Below are positions 58,795 through 64,000 of a DNA stretch of 64,000 nt, in pieces; position 1 is the stretch's first letter; the number at the start of each line of letters is the position of its first letter. The translations under genes were made by a program, and so were the position numbers. Below the pieces are notes generated by a model. It did no database searches. It was not told the DNA's origin and was given only the letters and a program-made list of their open reading frames with translations. The stretch spans positions 1 to 64,000 of the forward strand of contig JAOZHT010000005.1 in assembly GCA_026014735.1 (NCBI GenBank). The letters are read 5' to 3'. The stretch comes from Candidatus Bathyarchaeota archaeon. GTDB taxonomy: Archaea > Thermoproteota > Bathyarchaeia > Bathyarchaeales > Bathycorpusculaceae.

Positions 58795-60312
58795 ATGAGC
58801 GTTAGCAAGAGCATATGCTTGTTCATTGCGCTGGGAATGCTTCTCTCGAGCCTAATTTCAATTGAAAATGTGGACGCTCAAACGACGACCGTACAATGGA
58901 AAACTCAAGTCGTTGACTCACGAGGCACAGCAGGCACATTAATCGTTGACTCACAAAACAACCCACACATATTTTATCATGAAAATACAGTCGATGATAT
59001 AGACTACCAGCCTCAGGGCTTGTACTATTCAATTTTAACAGATCAAGAGTGGAGCATACAAAATCTAAAAGAAGTTGCAGGCAACATTTTCATAATGGAC
59101 CAAAACAACAAACCCCACATTGTCTCAATCGAAAATGGACATCTAGATGATACTACCTTACTTGGCTCAAACTGGAACCTGAACCAGTTTGGGGTAGAAA
59201 GCATAGCAGGAGAAACGATGAAATTAGATTCGAATGGAAACATGCATACTTTAACAAAAGAACAAAAATCTTACCCAGAAAATAACAGCCGCGAAGACTA
59301 TCTGTACTATCACAACTGGACAAAAACGAGCGACTCTTCAACGCTAATTGCCAAGACAAGCGCAAGTGGAGCTAACTTTGACTACTTAATACCACTAACC
59401 CTTGTTGTGGACTCCCAAAATAATCCACATTTGATCTTTATTGAAGAAGTAGAAGCAGGCGTCCCAAATTCTGATGGGGGATACTCATACCCAACAACAA
59501 GCAGAAGCATAGAATCTGCCAAATACGATGGTTCACAATGGCTGTTTGAAACGATAGCAAAAAACGTTTCAGAAAGTGCTAATGATGTAAGCGATTTAGT
59601 GCTCGATAGCAAAGGATACCCTCATCTATGCTGCGTAAAATATACAAACCAACGCTCCATAGACCACATCTACTTCAATGGTGAAAGTTGGGTATCCCAA
59701 ACTATTGATGCGGACGACTATAATTACTATAGTTTTCCAACTCTTCGCATAGATGGAAATGGCAATCCACAAGTTTATTATTATCAAGACAACTATGCCG
59801 CTCAAAACAAGAATGGGTTAATGGTTGCAAAATGGACTGGCGCACAGTGGGATATTAAGAACCTCGGGACTGTTCCATTTGACTCAAGTGGGGAATATCA
59901 TGAACAAACAACGATTGACAGTATTGAGTTTGATTCTTATGGGAACCTGTATGTACTATACAGTGAAGTTGTTGGAACCTATCGCGGTGCTCCCCGATAC
60001 GGTGACTTGACAGTTGCATACTTGAACACAAATACAATTATCCAGCCTTTAATTCTACTGCTAGTTGCTGCACTGGTAGCAATAGTTATTTTGCTTTTCG
60101 TCTTGATTTTTAGAAGGTATCGAAAAACCGCAAACCCTAAGCAAAGACCTTTTCCCACAACTATGCTACCCCAACCCATGTTACTTCTGACTGCTCTTCT
60201 TGCTGAACAGAGATTTTCGGGAAAGATCTCTGGTGAGGATGTTCAAGTTCCACCCCCCGCCACCACTAATTTAAGAAAAAGTCCACTCAACTCATGCCCA
60301 GCGATTCGGTAA
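58795..60312 (+). CDS. secreted repeat (beta-propeller-like) protein with membrane span
   Basis: 505 residues. Signal peptide (ICLFIALGMLLSSLISI), then seven or more repeats built around VDSQNNPHIFYHEN, MDQNNKPHIVSIEN, LDSKGYPHLCCVKY and FDSYGNLYVLYSEV, spaced ~60-70 residues, suggesting propeller blades. One span near 405-428 (PLILLLVAALVAIVILLFVL) and a basic cytoplasmic tail. The last ~30 residues (GEDVQVPPPATTNLR...) are encoded by the second tRNA-Leu 3'-end copy and what follows, so the original C terminus was cut by integration. Function unknown. Confidence 0.78.
   Translation: MSVSKSICLFIALGMLLSSLISIENVDAQTTTVQWKTQVVDSRGTAGTLIVDSQNNPHIFYHENTVDDIDYQPQGLYYSILTDQEWSIQNLKEVAGNIFIMDQNNKPHIVSIENGHLDDTTLLGSNWNLNQFGVESIAGETMKLDSNGNMHTLTKEQKSYPENNSREDYLYYHNWTKTSDSSTLIAKTSASGANFDYLIPLTLVVDSQNNPHLIFIEEVEAGVPNSDGGYSYPTTSRSIESAKYDGSQWLFETIAKNVSESANDVSDLVLDSKGYPHLCCVKYTNQRSIDHIYFNGESWVSQTIDADDYNYYSFPTLRIDGNGNPQVYYYQDNYAAQNKNGLMVAKWTGAQWDIKNLGTVPFDSSGEYHEQTTIDSIEFDSYGNLYVLYSEVVGTYRGAPRYGDLTVAYLNTNTIIQPLILLLVAALVAIVILLFVLIFRRYRKTANPKQRPFPTTMLPQPMLLLTALLAEQRFSGKISGEDVQVPPPATTNLRKSPLNSCPAIR
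60225..60269 (+). repeat. tRNA-Leu 3'-end copy 2, decayed
   Basis: GATCTCTGG, then GTTCAAGTTCCACCCCCCGC and CACCACTA: the variable-arm start and the T-arm/acceptor end of tRNA-Leu with ~9 bases lost between. It lies inside the 3' end of the repeat-protein gene. Confidence 0.65.
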
Positions 60313-60388
60313 ATTTTCGAATCTCCATGTCAAAAGAGATTCATGCACGATTTGTTTTTATAAATCATGTTGAATTTGTCGGGTTACA

Positions 60389-62227
60389 TTGGTGTTCCGG
60401 TTGCCGTTCAAGAGAATTCTGCTGGTGAAACCTGCTGGAAGGAAAGGGCTTAGTTTTTCTTTCGATCTGATACCTATCGGTTTAGAATACATAGCCTCAT
60501 ACATCAAAGACGCGGTGGATCAAGTCAACATAGTTGATCTTGAACTTGACAACAGAAAATTCCAAGACATCATCAACAGGTATAGTCCCGACCTAGTCGG
60601 GATCACCTTATCCGCCACTGAGCACAACCAAAGTCTACGCCTCGCAAAAACCGCTAAACAAAACAATTTACCCGTTGTGGTAGGCGGGTATCATCCGACA
60701 AGCGTTCCTGAACTGATGCTTTCACACACCGAAATCGACGCGGTTATCCGCGGCGAAGGCGAAGTCGCAATGAAAGAGCTTGTTGAAACAGGCGCCTTCG
60801 AGAATGTTTTAGGGCTATCTTACAAGAAGAACGGAAAAATAATCCACAACCAAACAAGAAAACCAATAGAAAACCTGGACACGCTTCCTTTTCCCGCTCG
60901 ATATTTGAGGCAGTACCCTTACAAAAGCCAAGACCGAGTAACCGACTGCGACGTAATAGCCATGTATAGAGGCTGTAATGGACTCTGTAGTTTCTGCTGC
61001 GAACCAAGCATGAGCCAAAGCTGCCTTCGAACCAGGTCACCTGAAAACGTCATGAAAGAGCTTCTGGAGATGGCTGAGTATCATAAGGGAAAACCTGTAA
61101 ACGTCATGTTTGCAGACCCGCACTTTATGGGTAACCCCAAACAGGTTGACCGCCTATGCGACTTGATGATGAAGCATACACTAAACATGGAGTTTTGTGC
61201 CCTAGTAAGGGCAGACGCTATGGCGGCGCATCCCCAGATCGTAAAGAAAATGTGCCAGGTGGGCATACGCCGATTTGAAATGGGGATAGAGAGTCCAAAC
61301 GCTAAAGATTTAAAGGCGACAAAAAAAGGCATAACCAACAAGGTTCACGTCGAAGCCGTTAAAAACATACGGGAAAACGGCGGAAGGGCAGGCGGAACAT
61401 TCGTTATAGGTTTACCTGAGCAAACAGAAGAAGAAATCCGCATGTTTCCTGTTTACGCTAAAGAAATCGGATTAACAGGAGCCGCCTTCGGAATCGCAAC
61501 GCCTTTTCCCGGTACAGATTTCTACAAAGAGCTGGATGCGCAAGGATTAATTTTTGAGACTGACTGGAATAACTTTGATGAAATGCATTCAGTTTACACA
61601 ACTAAATACTTGTCGAAAGAGAAAATTGAAGAAATGGCCACTTATTGTATGGCTAAATTCTGGAATCTCGACACATTCTTTGACCATGAAAGGGTTTCTC
61701 AAGCAGTAAATAAACAAAAAAAGACATTAGTGGATTTTGTTCAAGAACGAATAATTAATCTTAGTTTCATGACTAATAACGGAACCACCCTGCAGAAGGA
61801 TCATTTTGAAAAACACATCGCTACGTTTCTTGAGGCATACATAGACCCACGCGTCGAAATGTATACTCGACAAGTTGGGGTGCATGACATCCTAGAAATG
61901 AGGCGTTTCCTAAGCCTTTTAGGTGCTCAGACAATTCAATGCACATTAAAACTTGATGATAAAACCACTAGTTTCGTTTTCAAAACTAGCAAAACAGATG
62001 TTAAGTACATACGGGTCATAGAGGGAAGACAAGGAAATTCAACGATTACTTTTGAGGTGGACCTCAAATGGCTAAGTGAACCAGCTAACTCACACATGCT
62101 TAACAGACTCGCGTTGGCGCTCTCAGGTAATTTAACAACCGAAAAAATGTGGAGCACCTGCAGGCTTTTCATCGCTCTCGGAGTTGATGTTTTGGCATGG
62201 AATCTTCAAAAAATAAGAAAAAATTAA
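60389..62227 (+). CDS. B12-binding-domain radical SAM protein
   Basis: 612 residues. Residues 8-135 form a cobalamin-binding Rossmann-like domain (RILLVKPAGRKG, DLVGITLSATEHN, VVVGGYHPT, AVIRGEGE). The radical SAM core has Cys196, Cys200, Cys203 in YRGCNGLCSFC (CxxxCxxC), then FADPHFMG, FEMGIESPN and GTFVIGLPEQTEEEI. The last ~190 residues are family-specific. Such proteins methylate or rearrange unactivated carbons; the substrate is unknown. TATA-like GTTTTTATAAATC (60352-60364) predicts a leaderless start at TTG 60389 or GTG 60392. Confidence 0.92.
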   Translation: MVFRLPFKRILLVKPAGRKGLSFSFDLIPIGLEYIASYIKDAVDQVNIVDLELDNRKFQDIINRYSPDLVGITLSATEHNQSLRLAKTAKQNNLPVVVGGYHPTSVPELMLSHTEIDAVIRGEGEVAMKELVETGAFENVLGLSYKKNGKIIHNQTRKPIENLDTLPFPARYLRQYPYKSQDRVTDCDVIAMYRGCNGLCSFCCEPSMSQSCLRTRSPENVMKELLEMAEYHKGKPVNVMFADPHFMGNPKQVDRLCDLMMKHTLNMEFCALVRADAMAAHPQIVKKMCQVGIRRFEMGIESPNAKDLKATKKGITNKVHVEAVKNIRENGGRAGGTFVIGLPEQTEEEIRMFPVYAKEIGLTGAAFGIATPFPGTDFYKELDAQGLIFETDWNNFDEMHSVYTTKYLSKEKIEEMATYCMAKFWNLDTFFDHERVSQAVNKQKKTLVDFVQERIINLSFMTNNGTTLQKDHFEKHIATFLEAYIDPRVEMYTRQVGVHDILEMRRFLSLLGAQTIQCTLKLDDKTTSFVFKTSKTDVKYIRVIEGRQGNSTITFEVDLKWLSEPANSHMLNRLALALSGNLTTEKMWSTCRLFIALGVDVLAWNLQKIRKN

Positions 62228-62277
62228 AGCCTGTTCCCTTCATATTCTAACTATTCATATGAAAGTTACAGTCACCT

Positions 62278-62448
62278 CTAAGTCTGTGCCTCTAACCACC
62301 GAAAAATCATCTCCGATGCCTCAGCATCCAAAACCCCGCCTGCCCCATTATACCCCAGTGTTGCCTCCTGCAGGTTAAGCTGCTCCAGCGGTTTAGCCTC
62401 ATGTTTGAGCACAGGCTGGCACTCAACTGAGCGGCTGCAAGAATATTT
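62278..62448 (-). pseudogene. decayed coding fragment
   Basis: The minus strand holds an uninterrupted protein-like frame SCSRSVECQPVLKHEAKPLE, QLNLQEATLGYNGAGGVLDA, EASEMIFRWLEAQT ending in TAG, with no start codon and a stop just upstream. Probably the C-terminal end of a lost gene. Family not recognised. Confidence 0.35.
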
Positions 62449-62475
62449 TTAATCTCCAAGCAACCAATACCCTGC

Positions 62476-62949
62476 ATGCGCACAGAAACCGATTCCATCA
62501 TCATCAATAAAGTCACTGCCCAAAACTTCAACGACTTCATAGGCTTAGTTACGGCGCTAGCCCAATACGAGAAGCTCTCACCCCCAAATGCAGAGGCACA
62601 GGCGAGACTGCGTCGGGACTGCCTATGCGATGAGCCAAAATTCCATGCTTACATAGCGCAAATCAGCGGCAGAAGCGTCGGCTACATCACTTACTTCTTT
62701 AACTACTCAACCTTTCTTGCCCAGCCCACCCTCTACATCGAAGACATCTTTGTGCTTGAAGAATACCGGGGCAGCGGCGTTGGCAAAAATATGTTTGGTT
62801 TCCTGAAAACTCAAGCTAAGGACGCGGGCTGCGGCAGAATCGAATTCACAGTCCTGAAATGGAACAGGACGGCACAGCAGTTCTACGAGAAAAACGGTGC
62901 AGAACAGCTGGAATGGCTCTTCTACCGAATTAATCAGGACAGATTTTAG
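62476..62949 (+). CDS. GNAT-family N-acetyltransferase
   Basis: 157 residues. GNAT motifs: acceptor strand AYIAQISGRSVGYITYFF, YIEDIFVLEEYRGSGVGKNM with the acetyl-CoA pyrophosphate loop (RGSGVG), and RIEFTVLKWNRTAQQFYEKN. The order and STFLAQPTLYIEDIFV resemble diamine (spermidine/spermine-type) acetyltransferases. The actual acceptor (amine or protein) is uncertain. Confidence 0.9.
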   Translation: MRTETDSIIINKVTAQNFNDFIGLVTALAQYEKLSPPNAEAQARLRRDCLCDEPKFHAYIAQISGRSVGYITYFFNYSTFLAQPTLYIEDIFVLEEYRGSGVGKNMFGFLKTQAKDAGCGRIEFTVLKWNRTAQQFYEKNGAEQLEWLFYRINQDRF

Positions 62950-63023
62950 CCTGTGTGGCCTGCTGGGTGTAAGTTGCGCAAATGCTATATTTGAATTACG
63001 CCAATAGGGTATCGGAGATTTGG

Positions 63024-63263
63024 ATGCCCAGCGCATATGTACTGTTTAATGTCTCCCCCGGAGCTGAAGAGAAGGTTTTAGAGGAAGCTAGAAAAACAGG
63101 CGGAGTAGAGAACGCCTACATTTCATACGGAGTCTACGATCTAATAATCAAAGCCACCGCAGCGTCACAGCCGGAGCTAAAGGAACTGGTGACGTTTAAG
63201 CTTAGAAAAATCCCCCATGTCACCGCAACCCTAACGCTGATGCTGACCGACAACAAAAAATAG
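63024..63263 (+). CDS. stand-alone Lrp/AsnC ligand-binding (RAM) domain protein
   Basis: 79 residues from ATG 63024, with GGAG ten bases upstream. The RAM fold: SAYVLFNVSPGAEEKVLEEA, VENAYISYGVYDLIIKATA, ELKELVTFKLRKIPHVTATL and TLMLTD. No helix-turn-helix is present, so it cannot bind DNA by itself. It may sense amino acids or partner with full-length Lrp proteins. Confidence 0.88.
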   Translation: MPSAYVLFNVSPGAEEKVLEEARKTGGVENAYISYGVYDLIIKATAASQPELKELVTFKLRKIPHVTATLTLMLTDNKK

Positions 63264-63269
63264 GCGCTC

Positions 63270-64000
63270 CTAAAGCCGCTTAGCTGCCTTCCGCTGCAGG
63301 TAACCGTTGATGGCATCTATGAGGGCTTCACAGGCAAACCAGCGCTCCTCTAGGGACCCATCGGTTTCTAAGTCACCGATTTTCTTCTGAAACCCCTTTA
63401 TCTGCCACAAAACCGGCTGGCGCTTAGCATCAAAGCCGTTTTGAAGCTGCTTTTTCTGGGCGCTAAAATCAAGCAGCAGAAGCTCAAGTTCACGCTGTAT
63501 ATCGCTGATTTGGGCTGTGAGGGCGGCTTCTTTTTGCTCTCGGCCCTTCTTTGATATGCCGTGGAGAATCCCTGTCTTCATCTGGATAACCTTGTCCAGT
63601 TCAGCTTTGAGGCTGTCTATGCTGGCATAGAGGGGTTTGGTTTGGCGGTTCCGCTTGCTCTTCAACGCCGTCATCGCCTCTGCATACTCTAGGTCAATTT
63701 GGTTTAGGCTGCTTCGGAAAAAGGCAATGTTCTTGATTTCCTGCTCCACCGCGGCTTCCTTTCGGCGGCGGTCCTCCAGTTGCAGCTTGACAACGTCAAA
63801 GGCCTGTGAACATTCACCTAAGAATTGTTCATCTACGCCCATGCTGGGATGCGATTTGAATTCGTCTAGTACCGTCTTAACGGTGCTGAGCCAGCGATCA
63901 AAATGCCCGCTGAAAGGTGAGGACCCGAACTTTTGGGTTCCCAGCGTGTGTAGCCGCCGCAGGGTTGCGTCGATTATTTCTTTTTCTGTAGGAAAAATTT
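63270..64000 (-). CDS. coiled-coil protein, 5' end beyond the window
   Basis: The frame stays open past ATG 63842 to the right edge, adding IFPTEKEIIDATLRRLHTLG, SSPFSGHFDRWLSTVKTVLD and EFKSHPS, so the gene begins outside. About 243 residues visible. A long charged coiled coil (DRRRKEAAVEQEIKNIAFFR, EQKEAALTAQISDIQREL) and a C-terminal ERWFACEALIDAINGYLQRK. No enzymatic motif. Seven bases separate it from the convergent RAM-domain gene. Confidence 0.7.
   Translation of the reverse strand, partial: IFPTEKEIIDATLRRLHTLGTQKFGSSPFSGHFDRWLSTVKTVLDEFKSHPSMGVDEQFLGECSQAFDVVKLQLEDRRRKEAAVEQEIKNIAFFRSSLNQIDLEYAEAMTALKSKRNRQTKPLYASIDSLKAELDKVIQMKTGILHGISKKGREQKEAALTAQISDIQRELELLLLDFSAQKKQLQNGFDAKRQPVLWQIKGFQKKIGDLETDGSLEERWFACEALIDAINGYLQRKAAKRL

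Noticed and set aside
1-64000. CRISPR array or complete transposon
   Set aside because: No regularly spaced direct repeats of 24-40 bases and no transposase gene found on either strand.

Overview
The window is archaeal. Its first 39 bases are the 5' end of a 16S rRNA gene on the minus strand and carry the classic archaeal start. Promoters look like BRE/TATA boxes about 26 bases ahead of many start codons (short or no leaders), GTG and TTG starts are common, both tRNA genes encode CCA, and the HicAB, VapBC, CbiMQO, LarBCE and OB-fold proteins are of archaeal type. The abundance of C-terminally anchored secreted proteins and the enzyme mix fit a Bathyarchaeia-like TACK archaeon, but that placement is inference; a longer 16S read would settle it.

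Layout. 1-8.2 kb: 16S end, a single-stranded-DNA-binding OB-fold protein, then a plus-strand DNA end-joining block (LigD-type polymerase, aldo/keto reductase with Fe-S tail, Ku, ligase fused to 3'-phosphoesterase, DUF72), an HD protein and a metallo-beta-lactamase-fold protein. 8.2-25.4 kb: a cell-surface region with a membrane-anchored metalloprotease, five soluble or membrane glycosyltransferases, two large GT-C-like membrane proteins, and a tandem pair of beta-propeller/GT39 fusions. 25.7-31.7 kb: nickel module, with LarC-LarE and LarB for the nickel-pincer cofactor beside a CbiM-N-Q-O nickel/cobalt importer. 31.8-36.9 kb: secreted proteins, PadR regulator, DUF1801, cysteine synthase, DUF3795.

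37-44 kb and 53.9-60.3 kb are the most unusual parts. A tRNA-Arg(CCU) gene has a decayed copy of its promoter and 5' half 2.7 kb upstream, and three copies of its 3' half downstream. The 0.5-2.6 kb segments between carry a PQQ-propeller protein, HicBA, a HEPN-like protein and a histidine kinase, with VapBC just beyond. A tRNA-Leu(UAA) gene with a ~35-nt insert in its D-loop is followed by two copies of its 3' end, with a TIR-domain protein, unknown proteins and a PIN/AbrB pair in between, and a nonsense-mutated tyrosine-integrase N-terminus right after the second copy. I read both loci as tandem arrays of small, mostly integrase-less integrated elements with toxin and defence cargo.

44-53 kb is ordinary chromosome (CHASE4-type histidine kinase, ABC-2 exporter, lectin-like surface protein, dodecin, small zinc proteins, citrate synthase). 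60.4-64 kb holds a B12-binding radical SAM protein, a GNAT acetyltransferase, an Lrp ligand-binding-domain protein and a coiled-coil protein running off the right edge. Several intergenic stretches hold decayed coding sequence with frameshifts or stops, so gene turnover here is active.
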